From: Acidiferrobacteraceae bacterium
GTDB lineage: Bacteria; Pseudomonadota; Gammaproteobacteria; Arenicellales; UBA868
Reading direction: 5' to 3'
DNA: 8,254 nt
Assembly (NCBI GenBank): GCA_002721105.1
Contig: PBJL01000019.1
Location: forward strand, 16,286-24,539
Part shown: piece by piece, positions 1 through 5,601 of the stretch
Layout of the letters: each line of letters opens with the position of its first letter
How positions within the stretch are numbered: the first letter of the stretch is position 1
The notes under the pieces: model-generated
Told to the model about the DNA's origin: nothing
Databases searched by the model: none
What the model saw: only the letters and a program-made list of their open reading frames with translations
Position numbers and translations under genes: made by a program

Positions 1-141
1 TTGTCCTGAGTTACGGACGACTTTATGCACCTTTCCATTGTTAACAATCAAGGCACAGTTCTTTCTGCGAACGATCTTTGGAGGTGCAGTTTCGGCAGTC
101 TGAATTAATTCTCCAATGTTTTTAAAACAGACGAGGGACAT
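1..141 (-). CDS. Amidohydrolase-like protein, N-terminal part only (possibly imidazolonepropionase)
   Basis: This is an open frame of 47 codons that starts at ATG 141-139 on the minus strand and continues past the left edge. The visible protein begins MSLVCFKNIGEL and, after a short linker, has CALIVNNGKVHKV. The pattern of a strand with N-I-G-E/Q-L, a spacer, then a hydrophobic strand ending in a N/D-G-K/R-I/V turn is the small beta-sandwich start of amidohydrolase-superfamily enzymes. It resembles imidazolonepropionase (HutI), which hydrolyses 4-imidazolone-5-propanoate in histidine breakdown. None of the metal-binding residues lie in the visible part, so the enzyme identity is inference. 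There is no clear Shine-Dalgarno site; a TTG six codons upstream is an alternative start. No other histidine-utilisation gene is in view. Confidence 0.45.
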   Translation of the reverse strand, partial: MSLVCFKNIGELIQTAETAPPKIVRRKNCALIVNNGKVHKVVRNSGQ

Positions 142-283
142 GATTGCAAACCCGATCAAATAAATAAGGTCAGCCCTTCAGTCTGGCCACTGCTTATTCT
201 CCTGCCATTCTTTGGACTAGTTCGTAGTCGTCATTTTTTCGTTATTGTGTGGCTTTATCCGATTTAGTAAGGTGAAAACTTAC

Positions 284-364
284 TCAATTTAGATAGCTGT
301 GGTGGAGACTACCACCATTGATAGTTTGCCGGTTTTCGGCATCCGGATCAACATCTTTCCGCAT
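284..364 (-). CDS. Possible 26-residue small ORF with Shine-Dalgarno site
   Basis: A minus-strand ATG at 364-362 opens 26 codons ending in TGA at 286-284. Upstream is AGGTGG about 5 bases before the ATG, a credible ribosome binding site. Further upstream on the same strand is CTGACA, 17 bases, then TATATAAT, which could be a promoter. The peptide starts MRKDVDPDAENRQ and is hydrophilic with no recognisable motif. A 6-bp hairpin (266-271/279-284) overlaps and follows the stop codon. It lies between two divergent genes and is oriented toward the amidohydrolase-like gene, so a leader peptide is one option. Chance is also a real possibility at this length. Confidence 0.2.
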   Translation of the reverse strand: MRKDVDPDAENRQTINGGSLHHSYLN

Positions 365-607
365 TGCACCCACCTGAAACAATTCAATAAATTATATATC
401 AGTGTTCCGTCGGATTGTCAGCGTTTGGGTTTATGCTTTATCCGGTGATGTTTCGGTCAATACCCAATTGCCTCGCTAATTTGCTTTGGAGATCAGTAGT
501 TTCTAGTTTGGGTCTAAATACTTTTTGAGACAATCTTATTTGATAGTCAACTCTGTAATTAAAATCTATAAGAGTAACTAAATACCCATATTTTCATCGG
601 GAAATCA

Positions 608-757
608 ATGGGATTAGACTGGACCACTGAGGACACAATGTTTGTGCCTCAAGGCTCCGCCCCTGTTCTTGCTATGCCACTACTCGAGAAAGTAAATAAA
701 TCTTTAGGAAAACCAAATATAGAGACTTATGCTGCAGTGATGTTTCCCTTGGCTTGA
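608..757 (+). CDS. Possible 49-residue small protein
   Basis: ATG 608 opens 49 codons to TGA 755-757, with GGGA about 6 bases before the start as a weak ribosome binding site. The peptide begins MGLDWTTEDTM, then has a hydrophobic/helical stretch around LAMPLLEKVNKSLGK and ends AAVMFPLA. The early WTxE, a following V-P and an amphipathic helix ending in a G-K turn faintly recall small proteins related to the C-terminal domain of protochlorophyllide reductase subunit B (W-T-x-E-A ... V-P ... helix). The spacing does not fit well, so I do not assign it. It could be a real microprotein, a remnant or chance. Confidence 0.25.
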   Translation: MGLDWTTEDTMFVPQGSAPVLAMPLLEKVNKSLGKPNIETYAAVMFPLA

Positions 758-889
758 TTTTGCAATTATATTTCTTTTAGAATTCATAAAATCGGATTTA
801 AAAATCCCTCCAGAGCTTGTAGGCTAGCAATGAATTTGGTATATTTGTACTAATCAATAGAAACTATTTATCAATTACAAAACCTAGTC

Positions 890-895
890 AAGGAG
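890..895 (+). promoter_or_regulatory. Shine-Dalgarno site of the gene at 904
   Basis: AAGGAG ends 8 bases before the ATG at 904. It is a near-consensus ribosome binding site and is the main support for reading this short frame as a real gene. Confidence 0.75.
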
Positions 896-903
896 AAACC
901 TAG

Positions 904-1224
904 ATGTCTCAGTCCATAGACCATCTGAAATCTGCGCTGGAACTAGAGGACGTTATTCGGGAAAAGCTCAACCATGCCATGAGCAAGGCTGTTCATGACG
1001 ACACCAAAGAAGCACTAAGGAAAATGATCGATACCAAGCAGGAGAACATTGACGCTATCCAATGGCTCATAATGGCTGAGGCCAATAAACTGGATATTGT
1101 ATCTGAAAAAAAAGAACAGACGAACGGCGCAACTCAGTTAGCAAAGGGGAAATGCCCCTTCTCGGCTATGGAACTTAATAAAATGGGTTTCAACGTAACC
1201 GACGAACAGCTGGGTCGCAAGTAA
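904..1224 (+). CDS. Small helical protein with C-terminal Cys-Pro motif, function unknown
   Basis: This is a 106-residue soluble protein that I do not recognise. Residues about 4-65 look like a charged two-helix hairpin, rich in Glu, Lys, Ala and Leu, with a turn near HDDTKEAL (31-38). This resembles half of a four-helix bundle, although the paired Glu/His metal ligands of ferritin-like proteins are not evident. Residues 66-82 are a polar linker. The tail (83-106) contains K-C-P-F (Cys84-Pro85) followed by a predicted short helix and ends with a basic residue. The Cys-Pro dipeptide could be a heme-regulatory-type motif or a redox cysteine, but that is speculation. There is no signal peptide or membrane segment. 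The start has a strong Shine-Dalgarno site. The zinc-ribbon gene follows after 42 bases without a visible terminator, so the two may be co-transcribed. Confidence 0.75.
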   Translation: MSQSIDHLKSALELEDVIREKLNHAMSKAVHDDTKEALRKMIDTKQENIDAIQWLIMAEANKLDIVSEKKEQTNGATQLAKGKCPFSAMELNKMGFNVTDEQLGRK

Positions 1225-1266
1225 TGCCGATTTTGTCTAAGTTGATCTACTTTACATAAAAAGCCA

Positions 1267-1674
1267 ATGTCTGAAGATAAACCACGGGACATTCTCATCG
1301 AGTGCCAGTCTTGCGGCATCGAAAATGTTTTCAGTAATTATACCCCTGATCAGTTTATACTTTGTAACCAGTGTCGAGATAGATTAATTGAACCTAATTT
1401 GCAGGAAGTGTGTAGCCAGTTTGAATGCAAAGATTGTGGTTTCCTTATAGTTGCTCTTAAGAAAACTAAGATTGTTATTGGCGAATCGGTTTGTCGCTGT
1501 GGAAGTAAAAACCTGATTCAAATTACGACAATTTCTCTTTATCGAGAAGCTTCGTCTGCTGGAGCTTTTAAAGAGGCACCACCTGTTGATGGCGACTGGT
1601 ACCGTTCAGAACCAGTTAGCGACGATATAGAAAACTATAATAAATTATTTGATAGTGATATAGGTAGTAATTAA
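1267..1674 (+). CDS. Small two-site zinc-ribbon protein, function unknown
   Basis: This 135-residue protein has two apparent zinc sites. The first is Cys13-x2-Cys16 with Cys33-x2-Cys36, a classic zinc ribbon. The second is Cys54-x2-Cys57 with Cys76-x-Cys78, a ribbon with a shortened second knuckle; Cys49 is an extra cysteine. Both sites are followed by beta-rich hydrophobic stretches. The tail (about 93-135) is acidic, contains no cysteine and looks disordered. Such proteins often bind nucleic acid or act as adaptors, but no specific family is recognised. No clear Shine-Dalgarno site precedes ATG 1267, so translation may depend on the upstream gene 42 bases away. The gene is convergent with the LRR gene at 1816. 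Confidence 0.75.
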   Translation: MSEDKPRDILIECQSCGIENVFSNYTPDQFILCNQCRDRLIEPNLQEVCSQFECKDCGFLIVALKKTKIVIGESVCRCGSKNLIQITTISLYREASSAGAFKEAPPVDGDWYRSEPVSDDIENYNKLFDSDIGSN

Positions 1675-1755
1675 CAAGAACCCCACGTAAGCCACATATG
1701 AAAGGGCATTAGTTATCTTCCTATCCTTCCTTACAGAAGGGTCCAGTTGTCAAAC

Positions 1756-1795
1756 TATCTAAATACCTAAGCCAAAACCTGATCAGCTTTAGATA
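1756..1795. repeat. Perfect 8-bp inverted repeat between convergent genes
   Basis: TATCTAAA at 1756-1763 is repeated in inverted orientation as TTTAGATA at 1788-1795, with a 24-base spacer. CCAGTT also occurs directly on both sides (1743-1748 and 1797-1802). The site lies between the 3' ends of the zinc-ribbon and LRR genes. It has no U-tract, so it is not a standard intrinsic terminator. It could form a stem near the end of both transcripts or be a protein-binding site. Confidence 0.4.
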
Positions 1796-1815
1796 ACCAG
1801 TTAGAGCAACCTCTA

Positions 1816-2382
1816 CTAATGGATGTTTTTTTTCATGCCCTTTTCTTGTACGTTGAAGCCTTCGTCAGTTCCCAATAGCAGTTGTTTAAGCTCGCATTTC
1901 TTTTGTGCTTCTAACAATGTATTCTTGCCTTCCTCCTTCAGACGATTGAATCTCACATCTAACCGAATGAGGTTCGAGAATAGTGGTAGAAACTTAGCCA
2001 ATAGGATGGCACCCTCATCGCTAATTTCGTTATTTGACAAATTTAAATTACGTAAACTAAGTAGGTTGTTAGAAACAGCAATGTGTTTGCATCCCTCGTC
2101 CTGAATGCGATTATAGTACATGTTTAGAGAAGTTAATTGAGTTAGGTAGGGCGATTTGGAAATATGCCGCGCGCCTTTGGGCCCGCAGAGATTGTTCCCG
2201 AATTCAAGAGTGGTGATATCCTTGATGGACTCGGTATTGGCAACGTCTTTGGCACCGATTTCTCCCATGTGCATGGCGGTGAGATCCAGTGTTTTTTTAT
2301 CCTTACTCAACTGAGAATGAAACAGTTTCTCAGCCTGTTCTCTTGACATAAACTTTGGTGCTTCGCGGGCAAAGTAGGTCAT
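1816..2382 (-). CDS. Leucine-rich repeat protein, ribonuclease-inhibitor-like repeats
   Basis: This 188-residue protein is built almost entirely of leucine-rich repeats of about 27-28 residues. Recognisable units start at TLDLTAMHMG (31), TLEFGNNLCG (59), SLNMYYNRIQ (85), NLNLSNNEIS (112) and RLDVRFNRLK (140). Each has the LxxLxLxxNxIxDEGAxxL pattern of ribonuclease-inhibitor-type repeats, whose alternating strand and helix make a curved protein-binding surface. No signal peptide, membrane segment or catalytic domain is seen, so a cytoplasmic protein-binding role is the natural inference; the partner is unknown. The frame is open to a start at 2490, but I chose ATG 2382 because GGAGGA (2391-2396) sits 8 bases upstream. 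A good promoter (2461-2490) also lies inside the longer frame, and its extra residues are not repeat-like. The first 30 residues are a short helical cap. Confidence 0.85.
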   Translation of the reverse strand: MTYFAREAPKFMSREQAEKLFHSQLSKDKKTLDLTAMHMGEIGAKDVANTESIKDITTLEFGNNLCGPKGARHISKSPYLTQLTSLNMYYNRIQDEGCKHIAVSNNLLSLRNLNLSNNEISDEGAILLAKFLPLFSNLIRLDVRFNRLKEEGKNTLLEAQKKCELKQLLLGTDEGFNVQEKGMKKNIH

Positions 2383-2390
2383 AAAAACTA

Positions 2391-2396
2391 TCCTCC
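2391..2396 (-). promoter_or_regulatory. Shine-Dalgarno site fixing the LRR gene start
   Basis: GGAGGA on the minus strand sits 8 bases before ATG 2382-2380. It overlaps the 8-bp palindrome CTCCGGAG. It favours this start over the in-frame start 36 codons upstream. Confidence 0.75.
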
Positions 2397-2460
2397 GGAG
2401 AAAACGCAAAAATGCGGATAAAGCATCGAGTACTCGCACCGAGATAAATTGGTACCGACG

Positions 2461-2490
2461 ATTATACCTTCTGGGGCAACTGTTTAACAA
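2461..2490 (-). promoter_or_regulatory. Probable sigma-70 promoter of the LRR gene
   Basis: On the minus strand there is TTGTTA (2490-2485), an 18-base spacer and a perfect TATAAT (2466-2461). Transcription would begin near 2454, leaving a leader of about 70 bases before ATG 2382. The leader contains the short palindrome GAGTACTC. Confidence 0.55.
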
Positions 2491-2554
2491 CCCCCGGTTG
2501 ACCTCAATATATCGTCGAGTTTCCCATCCCGAACCTAGAATAGTAAAAAAGGCA

Positions 2555-2574
2555 GGATTTTGTTGGATTTTGTT
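2555..2574. repeat. Two tandem copies of a 10-bp unit upstream of nuoB
   Basis: GGATTTTGTT occurs twice back to back (2555-2564 and 2565-2574), followed by a third partial GG. It lies 55 bases before the nuoB start, in the probable promoter or leader region. It could be a recent slippage duplication or a pair of binding sites. Confidence 0.6.
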
Positions 2575-2616
2575 GGGAATTATTTTATTATGGGTCGTTA
2601 GCCACCACAGGAATAT

Positions 2617-2622
2617 AAGGAG
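2617..2622 (+). promoter_or_regulatory. Shine-Dalgarno site of nuoB
   Basis: AAGGAG lies 7 bases before ATG 2630, a near-consensus ribosome binding site that supports this start. Confidence 0.75.
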
Positions 2623-2629
2623 TTTTTAA

Positions 2630-3157
2630 ATGCGAACGCAATCCCAATTGGAAATGAGTCTTGGGAATAATGTTATCGTGACCCAAATGACCCAGGCTAT
2701 CAACTGGGCGAGAAAATATTCTTTCTTCATCTATCCATTTATCACCGCTTGTTGCGGCATGGAGTTTATGTCTGTTGCCGGTCCCCGTTACGATTTAGAC
2801 AGATTTGGTGCGGCCTTTCCACGCTTTTCGCCTCGTCAGGCCGATTTGCTTATGGTAGTCGGTACTATCAGTCACAAACAGGCCCCGGTTTTGGTTAAGG
2901 TTTATAACCAGATGACCGAACCGAAATGGGTCGTAGCTTATGGAGTGTGCACGGTTTCTGGGGGATTTTATGACAATTATTCGACGGTTATGGGTATTGA
3001 TACGCTTTTGCCGGTGGATGTATATATTCCAGGTTGCCCACCACGTCCGGAAATGGTGATTGATGGTTTAATTCAGCTGCAACAGAAAGTTCAGGGTGAA
3101 ACCTTGGCAGACCATGTCAAGGGCCCGGCACCCGTCACAAGCATTCGGGATATTTAA
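2630..3157 (+). CDS. nuoB: NADH-quinone oxidoreductase subunit B (NuoB), stand-alone copy
   Basis: NuoB is the peripheral-arm subunit of respiratory complex I. It holds the terminal 4Fe-4S cluster N2 and passes electrons to quinone at the junction with the membrane arm. The 175-residue length is normal for the family. All four cluster ligands are present: the tandem pair Cys41-Cys42 in ACCGME, Cys107 in GVCTVSGG and Cys136 in PGCPPRPE. Family signatures GPRYDLDRFG, RQADLLMVVGT and LPVDVYIPGCPPRPE are intact, so it should be functional. Unusually, neither nuoA nor nuoC/D flanks it: upstream is a divergent LRR gene and downstream a terminator and a GGDEF-like gene. It is therefore a monocistronic nuoB, either the subunit for a dispersed nuo set or a second copy. 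A related [NiFe]-hydrogenase small subunit is excluded by length and motif spacing. Confidence 0.95.
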   Translation: MRTQSQLEMSLGNNVIVTQMTQAINWARKYSFFIYPFITACCGMEFMSVAGPRYDLDRFGAAFPRFSPRQADLLMVVGTISHKQAPVLVKVYNQMTEPKWVVAYGVCTVSGGFYDNYSTVMGIDTLLPVDVYIPGCPPRPEMVIDGLIQLQQKVQGETLADHVKGPAPVTSIRDI

Positions 3158-3164
3158 TTACGCT

Positions 3165-3190
3165 GCTGAGTACAATCAGCCTAGTTTTTT
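3165..3190 (+). terminator. Weak hairpin with U-tract after nuoB
   Basis: A 5-bp stem, GCTGA (3165-3169) with TCAGC (3176-3180), is followed after four bases by six Ts (3185-3190). It starts 8 bases after the nuoB stop. It is a minor stop signal ahead of the much stronger one at 3194. Confidence 0.3.
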
Positions 3191-3193
3191 GAT

Positions 3194-3229
3194 GGCCGAG
3201 TCGAACAAAACGACGCGGTCTTTTTTTTT
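3194..3229 (+). terminator. Strong intrinsic terminator of nuoB
   Basis: GGCCGAGTCG (3194-3203) pairs with CGACGCGGTC (3211-3220) over 10 positions with one G-U pair and one A-G mismatch. The loop is 7 bases and an uninterrupted run of nine Ts follows (3221-3229). This is a typical Rho-independent terminator and closes nuoB as a single-gene unit. Confidence 0.85.
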
Positions 3230-3412
3230 CTGCTCTCGTTTTTCTGCCGCCTTTGGCCTCGCTTGTTTAATTGACAATCTGTTTTTTGAAATTTCTTCAT
3301 TGGCTCAATTATTAACGTTCCTAACCAGGAAAAATATTTTCGTGGATTTAATTTTAAAATAAGTATAACATGCTGATTTTTAAAAGATTAAGTTAATATA
3401 GGCGACTGGCAC

Positions 3413-4645
3413 ATGACCGATCCCATAAATTTCAAAAAGAAAGTCGCTCTTTTTCTAAATGAAAATCCGGGGTTTTTTAATGACTATCCTGAGCTTTTAA
3501 TTAAAATAAAATTGCATGAGCCCGAAGACGCTACGCTAAGTTCATTGAACAGTTTAAATGAGCCTGAACAGTTCGTCCTACGTGATCAAAAAGACCAAAA
3601 GCAAACTCCTAGCCAATTAAAATCCTTCATTGATTTGGCACGCAATAACGAGCGCATCCATAACCGTCTTTATGAAATCGAGCGGATGGCATTGACCAGT
3701 ACTGACCTATTAACCATGATTAACCAATTAAAATCTAAACTGATACGCTATTTCGAAATCCAAGAAGTTATTGTTTATCTCGCTGATGGATCAGATCTAT
3801 TTGTAGGAAAGAAACTTAAGGCTCGTTTTCCGGAAACAATCGATGGTGCTCTTCGTTTTGTGGAACAGACCACACTAAGAGAATGGTTCGCCCAGGGTGT
3901 TGGGCCTATTATGAAGAGTGAGGTCGATCAAGACTCAAAAGTTTTTGGTTCAAAACGTTTCAAGGACCTTGTAAGGTCTGAAGTTTTATTGCCAATAGTC
4001 GTCCGAGGTCTACTGGTTGGATGTTTGGCCCTGGGTTGTCATACGCCTAATCATTTCCACCCCGAACTTAGTTCGGGGTTCATTTCCCGAATGGCTGGGA
4101 AGATTGCCATAGCTATAGATAATATTCTACTAGTGCAAGAACTAAAGCAAAGGTCGTTTATAGATCCACAAACAGGAATTTATAATCATTCTTATCTTTC
4201 GCCACTGTTAGTGAGAGAGTTCGATAGGGCGGAGCGATCAGGAAAAAATATATCAAGCATCATGATGTCCATTGACTATTTGGAGAATCTCTCTCATACT
4301 GGAGACGAATCTACACGAAACACTGTTCTTATCGAAGTGGGTAACGTTCTGAGCGGGAGTTGCCGTTTGATGGACGTGATCATCCGGTACGATGATACCA
4401 AGTTCTTTGTCCTTCTGCCGGAGTCTACCGCTAGAGAAGCTAATAATGTTGGGGATCGAATTCAAAGAGGAATCGAAAGTCAAGTATTTCCGATATCGTT
4501 CAACGGTGGCAAGCTAACAGTGAGTCTCGGGTTTGCCTCCTACCCCAGCGCACTTGTAAAAACCCATCAGGATCTGGTTCATTGCACGTTTCATAGTTTA
4601 TCCAAGGCGATGGCCAAGAATGGAATTCGGGCTGTCGTGGCCTGA
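3413..4645 (+). CDS. DUF484-like / GAF-like protein with degenerate GGDEF domain
   Basis: This 410-residue cytoplasmic protein has three parts. Residues about 8-35 (FLNENPGFFNDYPELL) match the start of DUF484 proteins. Residues about 70-115 are a helical, probably coiled linker, and about 110-240 form a GAF-like sensor fold (VIVYLAD, LLPIVVRGLLVGCLALG, a typical GAF end). Residues about 246-405 are a GGDEF domain: DPQTGIYNHSYL corresponds to the usual DPLTGLYNR start, and the end has SLGFASYP and KAMAKNG. The active-site loop that should read R-Y-G-G-D-E-F reads R-Y-D-D-T-K-F (325-331), and the IDxFKxxND segment is IDYLENLSHTGDE. Diguanylate cyclase activity is therefore very unlikely; a nucleotide-binding or protein-interaction role is inferred. 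No membrane segment is seen. The Shine-Dalgarno site is weak. The ArgA-like gene follows after 17 bases. Confidence 0.85.
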   Translation: MTDPINFKKKVALFLNENPGFFNDYPELLIKIKLHEPEDATLSSLNSLNEPEQFVLRDQKDQKQTPSQLKSFIDLARNNERIHNRLYEIERMALTSTDLLTMINQLKSKLIRYFEIQEVIVYLADGSDLFVGKKLKARFPETIDGALRFVEQTTLREWFAQGVGPIMKSEVDQDSKVFGSKRFKDLVRSEVLLPIVVRGLLVGCLALGCHTPNHFHPELSSGFISRMAGKIAIAIDNILLVQELKQRSFIDPQTGIYNHSYLSPLLVREFDRAERSGKNISSIMMSIDYLENLSHTGDESTRNTVLIEVGNVLSGSCRLMDVIIRYDDTKFFVLLPESTAREANNVGDRIQRGIESQVFPISFNGGKLTVSLGFASYPSALVKTHQDLVHCTFHSLSKAMAKNGIRAVVA

Positions 4646-4662
4646 AATGAAACGATTATAAA

Positions 4663-5169
4663 ATGGTTCGTCAGGCAAAAACAAAAGACATCGACTCGAT
4701 TTTTAGGTTGATCGAACTTCATGCTTCGAACGGGCAGATGCTTGGTCGTTCGTTGGAAGAGATTGTCTGCCACATTTCAGATTTCATCGTATACGAATTT
4801 GAAGGAAGGGTTGCTGGTGCCTGCAGTTTGAAGTACGGCTGGGATCAGTTGGTGGAAATTCGTTCATTAGCGGTCCATCCGGATTTTTATCGACGTGGCT
4901 TCGCCTCCGCAATTGTTACTGAGTGTATTGAATCAGCAATGGAAAAAGGTGGTGTGGAGGGAGTTTTTGTCCTCACTTATGCAATTCAGTTGTTCGAGAA
5001 ACTTGGCTTTCAACGGATTCGCAAAGGTTCTTTGCCACTAAAAGTTTGGGAGGACTGTATGGCCTGCTCGAAAAAAAATAGCTGTGATGAAATCGCGATG
5101 TTTATGACCCTTCAATCCGCGGCTCATGGAATGCTTGGGGAACGTTTAATGGATTCCTCTATGTGTTGA
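4663..5169 (+). CDS. argA: Short-form N-acetylglutamate synthase (ArgA-type GNAT acetyltransferase)
   Basis: This enzyme would transfer the acetyl group of acetyl-CoA to the amino group of glutamate, the first step of arginine synthesis. The 168-residue GNAT protein shows the core strand EIRSLAVHPDF (65-75) and the acetyl-CoA pyrophosphate loop YRRGFAS (76-82). It also has the C-terminal strand region FEKLGFQRIRK. The tail LPLKVWEDCMAC...CDEIAM (124-146) is characteristic of the short single-domain NAGS family that lacks the N-terminal kinase-like domain of classical ArgA. Its Cys132, Cys135 and Cys141 are conserved-looking and may bind a metal or be structural. The start at ATG 4663 has no obvious Shine-Dalgarno site. 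It lies 17 bases after the GGDEF-like gene, so co-transcription and translational coupling are likely. Another GNAT substrate cannot be excluded, as no other arg genes are in view. Confidence 0.8.
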   Translation: MVRQAKTKDIDSIFRLIELHASNGQMLGRSLEEIVCHISDFIVYEFEGRVAGACSLKYGWDQLVEIRSLAVHPDFYRRGFASAIVTECIESAMEKGGVEGVFVLTYAIQLFEKLGFQRIRKGSLPLKVWEDCMACSKKNSCDEIAMFMTLQSAAHGMLGERLMDSSMC

Positions 5170-5229
5170 AGTTTTTTAGGGATTATTAGGAATCTTTACA
5201 CAACTCTTACCTAATTATTTTATTTTACG

Positions 5230-5257
5230 AGAGTTTTAAGATTAAACTTTAAACTCT
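5230..5257. repeat. AT-rich imperfect palindrome
   Basis: AGAGTTT (5230-5236) and AAACTCT (5251-5257) pair perfectly. After one T-T mismatch, AAG (5238-5240) pairs with CTT (5247-5249) around a 6-base loop. It lies between argA and the next gene. It may be a weak terminator for argA, since only an interrupted T-rich stretch follows, or an operator for the downstream pair. Confidence 0.45.
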
Positions 5258-5334
5258 ATTGTTTTATCAAATAATTTGTTATCTAATCATCTTTGTTTGC
5301 CTTTTTTAATCTGTGGTTTATTTTTCTTTTTTTT

Positions 5335-5601
5335 ATGAGTCTCATTGAAAAAGATAATTTGAATTATTTGACAACGGTAGAACAGTTCTTCCTAGCGTTG
5401 AAAAATTCTGGTCTCTCCCTTTCGGCAGTGGATTATCATCTCATTAATCAGTGGGAAGAACGTGGTGTTCCTGTGGAAGTTCTGTGTAGGGCGATTGAAA
5501 AAGGGTTCAATCGATATAAAGAGACATCTATGGGTTCTAGGGTCTCGCTGAGGTACTTCCAAAATATGGTCGATGAAGAGATTGAAAGTGTAGACCTATG
5601 A
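5335..5601 (+). CDS. Small helical protein coupled to the DnaC-like ATPase, function unknown
   Basis: This is an 88-residue, mostly helical soluble protein. The first part (about 11-32) has regularly spaced hydrophobic residues. The middle carries the stretch LINQWEERGVPVEVLCRAIEK (36-56 region), and the end SLRYFQNMVDEEIE (71-84) is again helical. The pattern W-x-x-x-G-V/I-P-x-x-V-L-x-x-I with a late Y-F/C-x-x-x-V recurs, to my recollection, in small conserved proteins beside DnaC-like ATPases in deltaproteobacteria-type genomes; no function is known to me. I chose ATG 5335; the frame is open to a TTG at 5293, but that would add a very hydrophobic, T-rich-encoded leader. There is no Shine-Dalgarno site, and the start follows a pyrimidine-rich tract. 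Its stop overlaps the next start as ATGA, so translation is coupled and a physical partnership with the ATPase is a fair inference. Confidence 0.75.
   Translation: MSLIEKDNLNYLTTVEQFFLALKNSGLSLSAVDYHLINQWEERGVPVEVLCRAIEKGFNRYKETSMGSRVSLRYFQNMVDEEIESVDL

Larger units (their letters stand above)
142..903. other. Long stretch without a confident gene
   Basis: About 760 bases separate the leftward amidohydrolase-like gene from the rightward gene at 904. I find no ORF of 60 codons or more, no tRNA cloverleaf and no tandem repeat array. What it holds is two weak small ORFs (284-364 minus and 608-757 plus, listed separately), a hairpin with arms 266-271/279-284, and a second hairpin with arms TGGTGG 300-305 and CCACCA 312-317. 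Neither hairpin has a U-tract. The regulatory regions of both flanking genes should lie here, because the genes are divergent. Decayed gene remnants are possible but I cannot show them. Confidence 0.6.

Noticed and set aside
300..317. TGGTGG/CCACCA hairpin as an intrinsic terminator
   Set aside because: The stem is only 6 bp and no T-tract follows on either strand.
2383..2490. N-terminal extension of the LRR gene to a start at 2490
   Set aside because: The extra 36 residues are not repeat-like, a promoter lies inside the extension, and a strong Shine-Dalgarno site precedes the internal ATG at 2382.
3271..3276. TTGACA as the -35 box of the GGDEF-like gene
   Set aside because: No -10-like hexamer is found 16-18 bases downstream, and the site is more than 130 bases from the start codon.
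4253..4483. Minus-strand 76-codon ORF
   Set aside because: It is a shadow inside the GGDEF-domain coding sequence, with no ribosome binding site or recognisable motif.
5293..5334. Hydrophobic N-terminal segment (TTG start) of the small protein before the ATPase, possibly a membrane anchor
   Set aside because: The stretch comes from a T-rich untranslated-looking tract and begins with a non-ATG codon; the ATG at 5335 gives a soluble protein consistent with its partner.
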